Counted from the stretch's first letter, positions 34,601 to 43,096 are shown. The stretch is 64,000 nt of DNA from Lentimicrobium saccharophilum (GCF_001192835.1 NZ_DF968182.1:442349-506348), one strand, 5' to 3'. Translations and numbers: made by a program. Notes: generated by a model from the sequence alone, not told the origin.

Positions 34601-35034
34601 GTTATGTTACCAACATCACCGAAAGGCTGAGCCTGTATAAAGAGCTTGACGGTCTTGAAGCAGAGGAAGACCTGATGAAATTCCAGGAAAAACTGATTGA
34701 CAGGTTTGGGCCGGTGCCCGCGCAAACCCAGGAACTGCTCAATACCATCAGGCTGCGCCGCATGGCCCGCAAACTGGGATTTGAGAAAATCAGCCTTCGC
34801 AATGGATTCCTGTCGGCCACTTTTATCTCAAATCAGGAATCTCCTTTTTACCAGAGCAATATTTTCTCCACGGTATTGCAGTTTATACAGTCCGATCACC
34901 GCAAGGTACGCATGAAGGAGAACAACAATAAACTCAGCCTGAGCTTCAGGGAGGTACAGTCGGTTTCGCAGGCGATTCTTGCTCTGGAGCCCCTGGCAGA
35001 AATGGTCGAAAGCAACCGTTTTGCTGCTACATAA
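31630..35034 (+). CDS. mfd: Transcription-repair coupling factor Mfd
   Basis: This 1134-residue protein starts at a GTG codon at 31630. No in-frame ATG lies upstream near the promoter, and the first residues match the family. The N-terminal UvrB-homology region contains YRRPYEIDKTDN and the GEYALRGGIIDVF motif (about 180). The RNA-polymerase interaction domain begins near LQPGDYVTHIDHGVGRF (about 450). The helicase core has Walker A GDVGFGKTE (D598 to E605), DEEQ box D698-Q701 and TATPIPRTLQFS. The translocation and RecG-like motif LRGRVGRTNKKAFCYL follows, and the C-terminal D7 domain covers about 985-1134. The protein displaces stalled RNA polymerase and recruits UvrA for strand-specific repair. 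Confidence 0.97.
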   Translation: MKASQLTEHYRNNEAVAALGVLCNSKETFRMHLKGMAGSAAAVVASAVFANSGPLHLIILPEKEEAAYFFNDLENLMGEQEVPFHKKKVLFFPTTYRRPYEIDKTDNINVLSRTEVMKRIGTREGGSLVVTYPEALAEKVVSKAYLKKNTLRMGLGESLSIDFVIDLLAEYGFERVDFVVEPGEYALRGGIIDVFSYTNDRPYRIEFFGDDVESIRTFDPATQLSIDRLDHITITPNVQDRALREKREPFLSYIGRNAVVWVRDLAFATDRIAKEFEKAEKAFAELSPDIRHLEPGELFVNAESFKSDILSHPLIEIGSHFLIKESGQIEFSMQPQPSFNKNFDLLLQNLDENSRDGITNLILADNPKQTERIQTIFSDLKANRGMAEVGLNYDLVNLSLHEGFIDRGNKLACYTDHQIFDRYHKYRIRDGYAGKQAITMKEIYDLQPGDYVTHIDHGVGRFDGLEKIENNGRQQEAIRLIYQNNDILYVSIHSLHRISKYVGKEGTVPSLNKLGSNAWNKLKSKTKQRVKDIAKDLIKLYAERKAADGFNFNPDTYMQHELEASFIYEDTPDQVKSTADVKRDMEKSYPMDRLVCGDVGFGKTEIAVRAAFKAVADSKQVAVLVPTTILALQHFRTFSERLKEFPCRVDYINRFKSTKQQNSTLKDLEAGKIDILIGTHRLVSQDVKFKDLGLMIIDEEQKFGVATKEKLKKLKVNVDTLTLTATPIPRTLQFSLMGARDLSVINTPPPNRYPVQTELHAFNEEIIRDAIHFELSRSGQVFFVHNRVNNIIEVAGMIQRLVPDAKIAIGHGQMEGHKLEKIMLDFVEGYYDILIATTIIESGLDIPNVNTIIINEAQNYGLSDLHQLRGRVGRTNKKAFCYLLAPPLSALTDEARKRLKAIEEFSELGSGFNIAMRDLDIRGAGNILGAEQSGFISEIGFEMYQRILDEAILELKETDFKELYHDEIPVQKEFVRECLIETDLEIMLPDSYVTNITERLSLYKELDGLEAEEDLMKFQEKLIDRFGPVPAQTQELLNTIRLRRMARKLGFEKISLRNGFLSATFISNQESPFYQSNIFSTVLQFIQSDHRKVRMKENNNKLSLSFREVQSVSQAILALEPLAEMVESNRFAAT

Positions 35035-35066
35035 AAAATAAGCTGCCATTGCTGACAGCTTATTTT
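35035..35066. terminator. Bidirectional terminator between mfd and the DUF5689 lipoprotein gene
   Basis: AAAATAAGCTG (35035-35045) pairs with CAGCTTATTTT (35056-35066) across a 10-nt loop. T-rich flanks in both directions suit the convergent genes ending at 35034 (plus) and 35085 (minus). Confidence 0.8.
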
Positions 35067-35084
35067 ATAGTATTGAACCTGATA

Positions 35085-36827
35085 TCAGTCGTTAGCTACT
35101 TTTACCTTTTTGATTTCCCAGGTTGCCGATTCGTTGTCGGAACACAGGTATTTGAAAGCAATCCTAACATTTTGCTGACCGAGGTAAGATGCAGGTACTG
35201 TAGCTTTTCCGGAATTCACAAAGACCCAGTTATTTCCTGCCGGGTATACGGGAATGGTTAGTTGCTCCCAGGTAGCGGTGGAAGGTGTATCACCGTTGTA
35301 GTTTGTTGATATCCAGAGGGTGTGATTCGACTGCAGATTGGCCATTTCGCCCTTGTTGATGGTGTGGTCGAAAGTGATGTAGGCGGCTGTCGCTCCGGTA
35401 AGATCAATTGAAGGAGAAATAAGCCAGTCTTCATTCTGGTGACTTGAGCCGTCCTGATATCCCGACATCTTCATATATTTATAGGAAGCATCGTGATTCC
35501 ACTGCTGGGTTCCCAAAACATTGTAGGCTGAAAAGTTGCCAATACCTGTTTCGAATGGTTCGTCCAGGTAAACAGTTCCCGGAGGAGGCGTTACACCGCC
35601 TTCAAGTTCGAAGTCGCCTTCCTGACCGGGGCAATCGCGCAGTCCGGCTATGCCGAAATAGGTGCGAAGTGTTCCAAGAACTTTCAGCTCTTTCTTCAGG
35701 TTTTCGGGATTATCCAAAAGATTGACAGCCGTGCGCAGGGGACTACCGGCGGGAAGATTTACAATGATGCAGTTGTTGTAATCGGTTTCATCCTTGCTTG
35801 AAGCAAGAAGAACGTTGGTAGCAGAGCTGAAGGGCGCAGCAAAGTCGAAATCGGATGCAGAGGTAACCGAAGTTACGCCTGATTTGACCGAGCCGATGAT
35901 AAAGCCCTTAACCCAACCGGAAATGTCCTGACCCTGAAGGTTACGGGCTTTGGGAACATCGTACGGATCTTCTTTTGTGCCGGTTCCGCTTCCCGGAGGA
36001 GGCGGGGCTACACCACCAAATTCTTTTAAGTCGTCGATGCTGCGGAGGGTGAACTGCCATGTTGATCCGAAGGCAGTCAGGATTCCAACGGCTGTTCCGT
36101 AACCGCCCGGTAAAGTATCACCGGCAAAGTTACAGTACTTGCTGGTCCTTACGGTGATGCTTTTTCCTCCCTGGTCGATCAGGGTACGGTTGGTATTGTC
36201 AACATCCTGAGGGGCAAACAGTTCACCAACTTCAACAAAGCGTACATTTTCAATTTTAACCAGGGTGCTCATGCGGGCATCTTTGATAATCTCAGCCGAC
36301 TGGGTGGGCAGAGATGCCAGGTTCAGCGTTGCCGGTTCAGGCACGGCTCCTGGCAAACCATCCCGGTAAAGGTGGGCGCCTATATAAATTTCGGGTAAAC
36401 GGCCTATGCTTCCGTTGTAGATATACCCCAGCTGGATCAGGTTGTTGTAATCGCCGACATACATGCCTTTACATTTGATGAAAATCCGCTGTCCAAGCTT
36501 GTACTCGTTGTAGAGTGAAGTTTTGTCAAGTGAAAGTTCAATGGCGGCGGTCTCATCCTGGATTACCATTTTCTTGTAGAGGTTGCCGCTTTCGTCATTG
36601 GCTACCACAATTCCGCTGATGATTATGTCTTCTTCGATCAGGGTAAGTGTACGGCTGAGGGTATCGAGATAATAACTCTTGAGTTGCTGGATGCTGCGGT
36701 TTGCTTCAAATTCAACGGTGGGAACGATAATAGGCGGTTCTTCAAAATCTCCGTCCACACAGGAGGTAAGGTTAACAGAAGCCAGGATAATGAATAATCC
36801 TGCGAAAATTTGCCAGATTCTTTTCAT
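35085..36827 (-). CDS. DUF5689-type outer-membrane lipoprotein with OB-fold and choice-of-anchor domains
   Basis: This 580-residue protein has a lipoprotein signal (lipobox LTSC, Cys at about 23) followed by DGDFEEPP. The acidic residues after Cys fit Bacteroidota surface-export signals. Residues about 40-260 resemble DUF5689 (DIIISGIVVANDESGNLYKK, an OB-like fold). A linker rich in Pro and Gly (APPPPGSGTGTKEDPYDV) leads to a second OB-like domain (about 285-425). A C-terminal choice-of-anchor J / carbohydrate-binding-like beta-sandwich ends the protein (about 430-580, EDWLISPSIDLTG). It lies 30 bp downstream of the TonB receptor and is surely co-transcribed. In such pairs the lipoprotein is likely a surface substrate-binding partner. 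The ligand is unknown; nucleic acid or phosphorylated compounds are a guess from the neighbouring nuclease. Confidence 0.85.
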   Translation of the reverse strand: MKRIWQIFAGLFIILASVNLTSCVDGDFEEPPIIVPTVEFEANRSIQQLKSYYLDTLSRTLTLIEEDIIISGIVVANDESGNLYKKMVIQDETAAIELSLDKTSLYNEYKLGQRIFIKCKGMYVGDYNNLIQLGYIYNGSIGRLPEIYIGAHLYRDGLPGAVPEPATLNLASLPTQSAEIIKDARMSTLVKIENVRFVEVGELFAPQDVDNTNRTLIDQGGKSITVRTSKYCNFAGDTLPGGYGTAVGILTAFGSTWQFTLRSIDDLKEFGGVAPPPPGSGTGTKEDPYDVPKARNLQGQDISGWVKGFIIGSVKSGVTSVTSASDFDFAAPFSSATNVLLASSKDETDYNNCIIVNLPAGSPLRTAVNLLDNPENLKKELKVLGTLRTYFGIAGLRDCPGQEGDFELEGGVTPPPGTVYLDEPFETGIGNFSAYNVLGTQQWNHDASYKYMKMSGYQDGSSHQNEDWLISPSIDLTGATAAYITFDHTINKGEMANLQSNHTLWISTNYNGDTPSTATWEQLTIPVYPAGNNWVFVNSGKATVPASYLGQQNVRIAFKYLCSDNESATWEIKKVKVAND

Positions 36828-36857
36828 ATGATTTTTTTGTTTTTGCTTGTTGGGAAA

Positions 36858-39581
36858 TTAGAAACGGAAGCCGATATTCAGGAAGAATGTCCTGCCATAA
36901 TAGTAGTAATATCTTGACGGAAACTTGTTGATGTTTTTGTTTTCAAAATCGAAACGCATCTGCTCATATCCGCCGGTAGCAATTTCCTGATTGTCGAGAA
37001 TATTGCTTACGCTGAAATTCAGGTTAAGGTAGTACTGGCTCCGGATGCGGAACGATTTGCCGATTGAGGCGTCCAGGGTCATGCCGCTGGGTAGCTTCTC
37101 CTGGCTGATAATCCCTGAAATCCTTTCATCGCCCGGTTCCATACCGGCGAGCGCAGTGGAAGTACGGCGTTCCGGGTTGAAATCCAGGTAGATATTGTCG
37201 TAATAGTTTACATTCACATCAATATACAGGAATCCGGGCCCGGCATATTTCAGTCCCAAAGAACCGGCAGTCTGGGGTGTCCCGGATACATAGAAGTACT
37301 TGCTGTAAATAGATTTTGTGATGTCGGGACGCGAACCGTTTTCAACGGTAATCATTGCGTCCGGCCTGTTGGTGTATCGGTAATTGCCCAGGTTTACTGC
37401 ACCGACTGCAGAAAAAGCAGAGGTAATTTTAACTTCGGCGCCAGCCTCTATTCCCTGGTGGACCTTGTTGATATTGTACATTGCATGATTTACAAATGTA
37501 CGCAGGGAGTCGTGATAGAAACTGTTGATCTCGTTCTGGTTTTTGAAAAGCGTGTGATAAACGGTAATCCTTGCCTTCACCAAAGGCGCGCGCAGGTGAT
37601 AGCTGAGTTCACCGCTGGCAATATTTTCGCTGCTCAGGTCAGGCACTACCGCATCACGCACCCTGGAAGAGATAAACGAATTCCTGATATATGGAGCGCG
37701 GGTCATTACTGTGGCATTCCCTTCAATAAAGTGACGGCCCGTAACTTTATAAGTTGCCCCGGCTTTGACCGCATAGTCGAAGAAATTGTATTTTTCTCCG
37801 TCCCCGAACGAATTGTCAGGGTAACGGCCATTGCGCATAAGCCCTTCGCGCCAGAAAGTAGTGCTTGTCAATTGAAGCCCGGCATAATAATCCACCTTTT
37901 GGGATGAAAAGTTTGCAACACCCCAAATATTGGCACTACGCTGGTGGAGTTTAAAATCATATCCGAATTTGTCCCCTACCTTGATAACACGGTCCGGGTT
38001 ATTCAGGTCGTTTTGCAAAATGGTATCATTACCCGAAAAATCGCGCTCGGCGAACTGGTCCACATCAATCCAGAATTCTCCGCCGAGCAGGTCGTGGAGG
38101 GTTTTATAGAAAGAGCCGGTATTGCGGTTGTATTCTACTCCTCCGTCAATCCTGATTTTATCATTTACCTCATGGTTGATAAAGGAGGTGAAGTTAACCT
38201 GTTTTTGATCGTTGTGGCGGTTTTCGATTATGTAACGGGCCTGCTTTCCTTCCAGGTTGGCGAGGTAGTTGGTCTGGTAGAGTTTATCCCAGTTTACCTG
38301 GCGGACATTAACATCATTTTTCCATCGGTCGGCGTACGCAGCAGCAATAGCAGGGTCGTATGGTTCGGGGCCTGTCGACGGATAATAACTGGGCAGATAA
38401 CGGTAATAATCGGGCCTGGGGTCGGACGAGTTGTACCAGTTAAGCGCTGTGGTGCCGGTTTCTCCGAAAAGATAGGAAACGGAACTGGTAATCTGTGTTT
38501 TTTCCGAAGGTTTCCAGTAGTGGTTGAGAAGAAAAACCGGCTGATTCATAATGCGTTCGCGTGCATTGCGTACCTTGCCGTCCTGATAACCCCAGTTGGG
38601 ATTGTAGTAATTGGTCCCGCTCAGGTCATAGGCTTCCTGGGTGGAGCCGCCCTGCATTCCGCGGCGTACAGGGGCAACAAATGCTGTAAAGGCCAGGCTG
38701 TGCTGCTCGTTCAATCTGCGCTCCACGCCGATAAATCCGGCCCAGGCGTCGTAATAAGTGCCTTCAATATAACCGCCGTTTCCCCAGCGCCTGGATCCGC
38801 TTACGGTAACGGCCCAGTTGTTGTCCATCATCCCTGTAGAGTGGGTAAACATCAGGCGGTTGGTATAGGTGCGGTTGGTTAGGCTGTAGGTAAGTTTGGT
38901 CTGCGCCCGGTGCTGCGAAGCGCGGGTAATGATATTGGTAACTCCGCCCAGATTCCCGAAGGAAAAATCAGACGGCGCCAGCCCGTTAACGGAAACCTTA
39001 TTCCGGGTGGCATCGTTTAAACCGCCCCACAATGCCCAGGTGGTACGGCCGGTTTCCACATCGCTGATGGGTGTGTTGCCGATATAAGTGCTGCCAAGAT
39101 CGTTGTCATAACCACGCATCCTGAAATAAGCCGGGCCGAATGTATAGGCAGCTGTAGACACGAATACATCATTTGAAGAACTGAGCAGCCCTGAAATGTT
39201 CTGACCTTTTGAATCGTCGTCTGAATCGGAGGAAGAAATGCTGATCTCTGCCAACCCTCCGCTTAAAATGTCGGCGATAAACGTTGGGGTCATTTTTATG
39301 GTACCCAGGTTTGTTGTCTCACCCACAGTGACCCGTTGGATAATATCCTCGTAGCCCTGCAATGAAAATTCAACAATGGCCTCACCGGCAGCGATGCCGC
39401 CCAGGCTGAAAATTCCATCAGCATCGGTAAAGGCTTGCTGGGTGCCTGTCTTGACGGTAACCGAAGGCAGCGGTTTGCCGCTTTCCTTATCGGCTACCCT
39501 CCCCGTCACCAGGCCGGTTTGGGCATATAAACCCGGCAACAGGCTGAGGGCCAGCAGTAAAGTCAATAATTTTTTGGTCAT
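36858..39581 (-). CDS. TonB-dependent outer-membrane receptor
   Basis: This 907-residue protein has a signal peptide (about 1-20). A carboxypeptidase-regulatory-like domain follows (about 22-95, GRVADKESGKPLPSVTVKTG). The plug domain spans about 110-230 (RMRGYDNDLGSTYIGNTPI). The rest (about 240-907) has the alternating aromatic pattern of a 22-strand barrel and ends in Phe (FFLNIGFRF), the usual signal for outer-membrane insertion. It imports an unknown nutrient using TonB energy. It is first in a two-gene unit with the DUF5689 lipoprotein, and faces an exported nuclease/phosphatase gene across a 209-bp divergent promoter region. Confidence 0.93.
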   Translation of the reverse strand: MTKKLLTLLLALSLLPGLYAQTGLVTGRVADKESGKPLPSVTVKTGTQQAFTDADGIFSLGGIAAGEAIVEFSLQGYEDIIQRVTVGETTNLGTIKMTPTFIADILSGGLAEISISSSDSDDDSKGQNISGLLSSSNDVFVSTAAYTFGPAYFRMRGYDNDLGSTYIGNTPISDVETGRTTWALWGGLNDATRNKVSVNGLAPSDFSFGNLGGVTNIITRASQHRAQTKLTYSLTNRTYTNRLMFTHSTGMMDNNWAVTVSGSRRWGNGGYIEGTYYDAWAGFIGVERRLNEQHSLAFTAFVAPVRRGMQGGSTQEAYDLSGTNYYNPNWGYQDGKVRNARERIMNQPVFLLNHYWKPSEKTQITSSVSYLFGETGTTALNWYNSSDPRPDYYRYLPSYYPSTGPEPYDPAIAAAYADRWKNDVNVRQVNWDKLYQTNYLANLEGKQARYIIENRHNDQKQVNFTSFINHEVNDKIRIDGGVEYNRNTGSFYKTLHDLLGGEFWIDVDQFAERDFSGNDTILQNDLNNPDRVIKVGDKFGYDFKLHQRSANIWGVANFSSQKVDYYAGLQLTSTTFWREGLMRNGRYPDNSFGDGEKYNFFDYAVKAGATYKVTGRHFIEGNATVMTRAPYIRNSFISSRVRDAVVPDLSSENIASGELSYHLRAPLVKARITVYHTLFKNQNEINSFYHDSLRTFVNHAMYNINKVHQGIEAGAEVKITSAFSAVGAVNLGNYRYTNRPDAMITVENGSRPDITKSIYSKYFYVSGTPQTAGSLGLKYAGPGFLYIDVNVNYYDNIYLDFNPERRTSTALAGMEPGDERISGIISQEKLPSGMTLDASIGKSFRIRSQYYLNLNFSVSNILDNQEIATGGYEQMRFDFENKNINKFPSRYYYYYGRTFFLNIGFRF

Positions 39582-39639
39582 TGGAATCTGTTTAAGAAAA
39601 TGTTTTGATGTAGTTTGCTCTTTTTTAGGGACAACAATC

Positions 39640-39670
39640 CCAAATTATTAATTTTCTGCAAATGAACAAA
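39640..39670 (-). promoter_or_regulatory. Promoter of the TonB receptor operon
   Basis: On the minus strand TTTG (39667-39670), exactly 19 nt, then TAATTTGG (39640-39647), which has one mismatch to TAnnTTTG. It lies 58 bp before the ATG at 39581. Confidence 0.55.
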
Positions 39671-39736
39671 AATTTATGTTAGCTTAGCCCGGTTGAACGG
39701 ATTTTGTATTTCTTTTTGGTTTCTGCATTGTGCTTA

Positions 39737-39767
39737 TTTAGCATCAACCGGATATTCAATATCTTTG
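39737..39767 (+). promoter_or_regulatory. Promoter of the exported nuclease/phosphatase gene
   Basis: TTTA (39737-39740), 19 nt, then TATCTTTG (39760-39767), a full -7 match with one change in the -33 box. It lies 23 bp before the ATG at 39791 and is back to back with the TonB receptor promoter about 70 bp away. Confidence 0.6.
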
Positions 39768-39790
39768 CCGCAGTTTAAACTGCATTTATA

Positions 39791-40831
39791 ATGAATCTAC
39801 AGCCCCTTCGTGTCAGTCTGGCTCTGGGAATCCTGATGTCCGGACTCCTTTTTGTCATTCAGGCTTGTGCCCAGGATAAAAAGTTTCTGGCTACATCCAT
39901 CGCATTTTATAATGTTGAGAATCTTTTTGATACCATAGATGATCCTAACACAAATGATGCGGAGTTTCTTCCAGCCGGTATCAACCGTTGGACCAGCCAA
40001 CGCTATCAGGCAAAACTTTCGAATATGGCCAGGGTAATAGCCGGCATCGGAAGTGAACTGGTGGCAGGAGGCCCGGCTATCATAGGCCTTTCCGAAATTG
40101 AGAATCGGCTCGTAATGGAAGACCTGATCAAAACACCTCCCTTAAAGGAGCTGGGATATGAAATTGTGCATTTTGATTCTCCTGACAGGCGGGGAATAGA
40201 TGTAGGACTTCTTTACAAGCCTTCTGTATTCAAGGTTATTCATGCCACCTCCAACCGTCTTTTTATGCCGGGTCGTCCCGATTTTTTCAGCCGCGACCAG
40301 CTGGTGGTAACAGGTGAACTTCATGGCGATCTGATCAGTGTAATTGTCAATCACTGGCCATCACGCCGCAGCGGCCCCGAATATCGCGAAGAAGCTGCAA
40401 GACTCAGCAGGCAGCTGACCGACTCCCTGATGAAACAGCACCGGCAAGCCAAAATCTTTGTGATGGGCGATCTGAATGATGACCCGACCGACCGTAGTGT
40501 AGCCAAAGTCCTCGGCGCCAAAGGCAAAGCGGAAGATGTCAGAAAGGGAGATCTTTTCAATCCTATGTGGCAGCTTTTCCGTGATGGTATCGGTTCACTG
40601 GCATACCGTGATGCGTGGAACCTGTTCGACCAGATTATCATTTCCGAAGCTGTGCTCAATGCCAATAAAGGGTGGAAATTTTATAAGGCAAAGATTTATA
40701 ATGAAAAATTTCTGATCCAGAAAGAAGGCCCTTATGCCGGTTACCCATTCCGCACTTTTGCGGGCGGGGCCTATGCCGGAGGATACAGCGACCATTTTCC
40801 TGTTTATCTTTTCCTTTTAAAGGAAAAGTAA
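39791..40831 (+). CDS. Exported endonuclease/exonuclease/phosphatase-family protein
   Basis: This 346-residue protein has a signal sequence ending VIQACAQDKK. The cysteine could be lipidated (lipobox IQAC) or the site may be a normal cleavage after ACA. The EEP fold is shown by FYNVENLFD (about 39-47), the metal-binding Glu in GLSEIENR (about 101), NHWPSRRSGPE (about 192), GDLNDDPTD (about 225) and the catalytic SDHFPV near the C-terminus. The enzyme cleaves phosphodiester or phosphomonoester bonds outside the cytoplasm. It is transcribed divergently from a TonB receptor/DUF5689 operon, so release of phosphate or nucleosides from extracellular nucleic acid and uptake of the product is a reasonable but unproved idea. 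Confidence 0.88.
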   Translation: MNLQPLRVSLALGILMSGLLFVIQACAQDKKFLATSIAFYNVENLFDTIDDPNTNDAEFLPAGINRWTSQRYQAKLSNMARVIAGIGSELVAGGPAIIGLSEIENRLVMEDLIKTPPLKELGYEIVHFDSPDRRGIDVGLLYKPSVFKVIHATSNRLFMPGRPDFFSRDQLVVTGELHGDLISVIVNHWPSRRSGPEYREEAARLSRQLTDSLMKQHRQAKIFVMGDLNDDPTDRSVAKVLGAKGKAEDVRKGDLFNPMWQLFRDGIGSLAYRDAWNLFDQIIISEAVLNANKGWKFYKAKIYNEKFLIQKEGPYAGYPFRTFAGGAYAGGYSDHFPVYLFLLKEK

Positions 40832-40857
40832 GTGCAGCGGGTTAACATAATTTAAGT

Positions 40858-40887
40858 TTTGTAATAATATATTTTACCGTAATTTCG
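40858..40887 (+). promoter_or_regulatory. Candidate promoter of the glycosyltransferase gene
   Basis: TTTG (40858-40861), 18 nt, then TAATTTCG (40880-40887), one mismatch to TAnnTTTG. The GTG start at 40907 is 19 bp downstream. Confidence 0.5.
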
Positions 40888-40906
40888 TTCGTTTAAAAAC
40901 ATTCCC

Positions 40907-41638
40907 GTGAAAGACAGTCTGGTTGTTATCCCCACTTACAATGAAAAGGAAAACATCGAACGCATCATCCGTAAGGTGTTTTCACTTGAAAAGGAATTTG
41001 ATGTACTGATTGTTGAGGACAATTCTCCTGATGGTACTGCTGAAATCGTCCGCAGGCTGATGCAGGAATATCCCGGCCGGCTCCATATGGAAGAGCGCAA
41101 AGGTAAGCTGGGCCTTGGCACGGCATACATTCACGGGTTTAAATGGGCACTGCAGCGCGAATATGAGTTTATTTTCGAAATGGATGCCGATTTTTCGCAC
41201 AATCCCGACGACCTGCTTCGTTTATATGATGCCTGTGCCAACCAGGGGGCCGATGTGGCGATCGGATCAAGGTATATCAAGGGCGTCAATGTGGTGAACT
41301 GGCCGATGGGCCGGGTATTGATGTCATACTTCGCCTCCTATTATGTACGCATGGTCACCAGGATGAAAATCATGGATACCACTGCCGGTTTCAAGTGTTA
41401 CAGGCGCCGCCTGCTGCAAACCATCGATTTCAGTAAGATTAAATTCACCGGTTATGCATTTCAGATTGAAATGAAATATACTGCCTGGAAGCTTGGATTT
41501 AAAATTATTGAGGTTCCCATCATTTTCACCGACCGCACCGAAGGTCAGTCAAAAATGAGTCGTGGTATTTTCAGGGAGGCCATTCTGGGCGTTATACAAC
41601 TCAGATTCAAGCGCATCCGGCCTGTAAAAGCTGCCTGA
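40907..41638 (+). CDS. Polyprenol-phosphate mannosyltransferase-like GT2 glycosyltransferase
   Basis: This 243-residue protein begins at GTG (40907), placed by the promoter directly upstream and by the family N-terminus LVVIPTYNEKENI. GT-A/GT2 features are VEDNSPDGT (about 36-44), the metal-binding DxD in FEMDADFSH (about 93-97) and MDTTAGFKCYRR (about 158-169). There is no C-terminal membrane region, as in soluble DPM1-type enzymes. It transfers a sugar (mannose in the best-known members) from a nucleotide donor to polyprenyl phosphate on the inner face of the membrane. In Bacteroidota it is common near pyrC but the acceptor pathway is not shown here. Confidence 0.9.
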   Translation: MKDSLVVIPTYNEKENIERIIRKVFSLEKEFDVLIVEDNSPDGTAEIVRRLMQEYPGRLHMEERKGKLGLGTAYIHGFKWALQREYEFIFEMDADFSHNPDDLLRLYDACANQGADVAIGSRYIKGVNVVNWPMGRVLMSYFASYYVRMVTRMKIMDTTAGFKCYRRRLLQTIDFSKIKFTGYAFQIEMKYTAWKLGFKIIEVPIIFTDRTEGQSKMSRGIFREAILGVIQLRFKRIRPVKAA

Positions 41639-41667
41639 CCCCTGGTTCATTCCCCCTCTTTTATTTG

Positions 41668-41675
41668 TACCTTTG
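41668..41675 (+). promoter_or_regulatory. -7 box for dihydroorotase
   Basis: TACCTTTG matches TAnnTTTG. Transcription should start near 41682. This favours the ATG at 41718 over in-frame starts at 41673 (TTG) and 41685 (ATG) that would be in or at the promoter. Confidence 0.55.
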
Positions 41676-41717
41676 CACAACAGTATGCATGCAGCATGCT
41701 TGGATCAAGATTTCAGC

Positions 41718-43073
41718 ATGGACAAAAAATACCTGATTACCGGAGCAACCCTGATTAATGAAGGGCGGTCTTATAAAGGAAGTGTGCTGATTGCCGGCGG
41801 AATGATCAACAGAGTAACAGACGATGAGAAATCTGTGATTTTAGAAGGCGATACGGATGTAGAGCTGATTGACGGCGGCGGCAAGTGGTTGATTCCCGGT
41901 GTGATTGACGATCAGGTGCATTTCCGCGATCCGGGCCTTACCCACAAGGCCGATCTGTACACCGAAAGCCGGGCAGCCGTGGCCGGAGGTGTTACTTCGT
42001 TCATGGAAATGCCCAACACGGTTCCCAATACACTCACCCAGGAACTGCTGGAGAAGAAATACCGCATGGCTTCTGAAAAGTCGCTGGCAAATTACTCTTT
42101 TTATATGGGAGCTTCCAACGACAACCTTGCAGAGATTGTAAAAACAGATCCCCGCACCGTATGCGGTATCAAGGTATTTATGGGTGCTTCAACCGGAAAT
42201 ATGCTGGTTGATAAAGCCGAAACCCTGGAAGGGATATTCAGGGACGCACCGGTGCTCGTTGCTGTCCATTGCGAGGATGAGGCAACAATCAGGAATAATA
42301 CCGCGCTGATGCGGGAAAGATTTGGGGATGAAATACTCCTTGAGCTTCATCCGCTGATCCGCAGCCGTGAAGCCTGTTACAAATCCAGTTCATTTGCAGT
42401 CGATCTTGCCCGAAAATTCAATACCCGGCTGCACCTCCTGCACCTTTCCACCGCTGAAGAGATGCAACTGCTTTCAGATGCTCCGGCCGATGGCAATAAG
42501 CGCATTACCGCCGAGGTCTGCGTCCACCATCTCTGGTTTTCCGATCAGGATTATGCCCGCCTGGGCGCACGCATCAAATGGAACCCGGCCATCAAATCAG
42601 CCGCCGACAGGGAGGCCCTGATGCAGGCACTGCTGGATGGCAGAATAGATGTAGTGGCTACCGACCATGCCCCGCATACCTTGCAGGAGAAGTCAAACTC
42701 TTATTTTTCCTGCCCCTCGGGAGGCCCTTTGGTGCAGCATTCGCTGGTGGCAATGCTCGAGCTGAGCCGTGCAGGAAAAATATCGCCCGAATTGGTGGTG
42801 GAAAAAATGTGTCATGCTCCGGCACGCATCTTTGGTATTGACCGCAGAGGTTATATCCGCGAAGGATATCATGCCGACCTCGTGCTGATTGATCCTGATG
42901 CACCCTGGGAAGTCAGACCGGATAATATCCATTATAAATGCGGATGGTCTCCGCTTGAAGGGGAGATCTTTCATTCAGGAATAACCCATACCTTTGTCGG
43001 TGGTCATCTGGCCTGGCATAACGGCAGTTTTGACAACAGCAAGCCGGGAAGCAGGCTGCTTTTTAACAGATAA
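41718..43073 (+). CDS. pyrC: Dihydroorotase
   Basis: The ATG at 41718 (MDKKYLITGATL) gives 451 residues. It is an amidohydrolase-superfamily dihydroorotase (third step of pyrimidine synthesis, carbamoyl-aspartate to dihydroorotate). Features are the N-terminal metal motif DDQVHFRDPGLTHKA (65-79), K152 in GIKVFMGASTG, H184 (AVHCEDE), H242 (LLHLST), and D316 in VATDHAPH. The first His of the usual HxH pair is Gln here (Q66-V-H68). I recall similar sequences annotated as dihydroorotase in Bacteroidota, so it is likely a lineage feature rather than a loss of activity. Allantoinase is the main alternative but no purine genes are nearby. A small lipoprotein gene follows after 23 bp. Confidence 0.9.
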   Translation: MDKKYLITGATLINEGRSYKGSVLIAGGMINRVTDDEKSVILEGDTDVELIDGGGKWLIPGVIDDQVHFRDPGLTHKADLYTESRAAVAGGVTSFMEMPNTVPNTLTQELLEKKYRMASEKSLANYSFYMGASNDNLAEIVKTDPRTVCGIKVFMGASTGNMLVDKAETLEGIFRDAPVLVAVHCEDEATIRNNTALMRERFGDEILLELHPLIRSREACYKSSSFAVDLARKFNTRLHLLHLSTAEEMQLLSDAPADGNKRITAEVCVHHLWFSDQDYARLGARIKWNPAIKSAADREALMQALLDGRIDVVATDHAPHTLQEKSNSYFSCPSGGPLVQHSLVAMLELSRAGKISPELVVEKMCHAPARIFGIDRRGYIREGYHADLVLIDPDAPWEVRPDNIHYKCGWSPLEGEIFHSGITHTFVGGHLAWHNGSFDNSKPGSRLLFNR

Positions 43074-43096
43074 TAACCATAACTCTATCTTACTGA

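Noticed and set aside
33955-34725. A 256-codon open frame antisense to mfd
   Set aside because: Antisense shadow of a fully recognisable Mfd helicase region.
37944-38882. A 312-codon open frame antisense to the TonB receptor
   Set aside because: The receptor barrel on the minus strand is unambiguous; the plus-strand frame is a by-product of its codon use.
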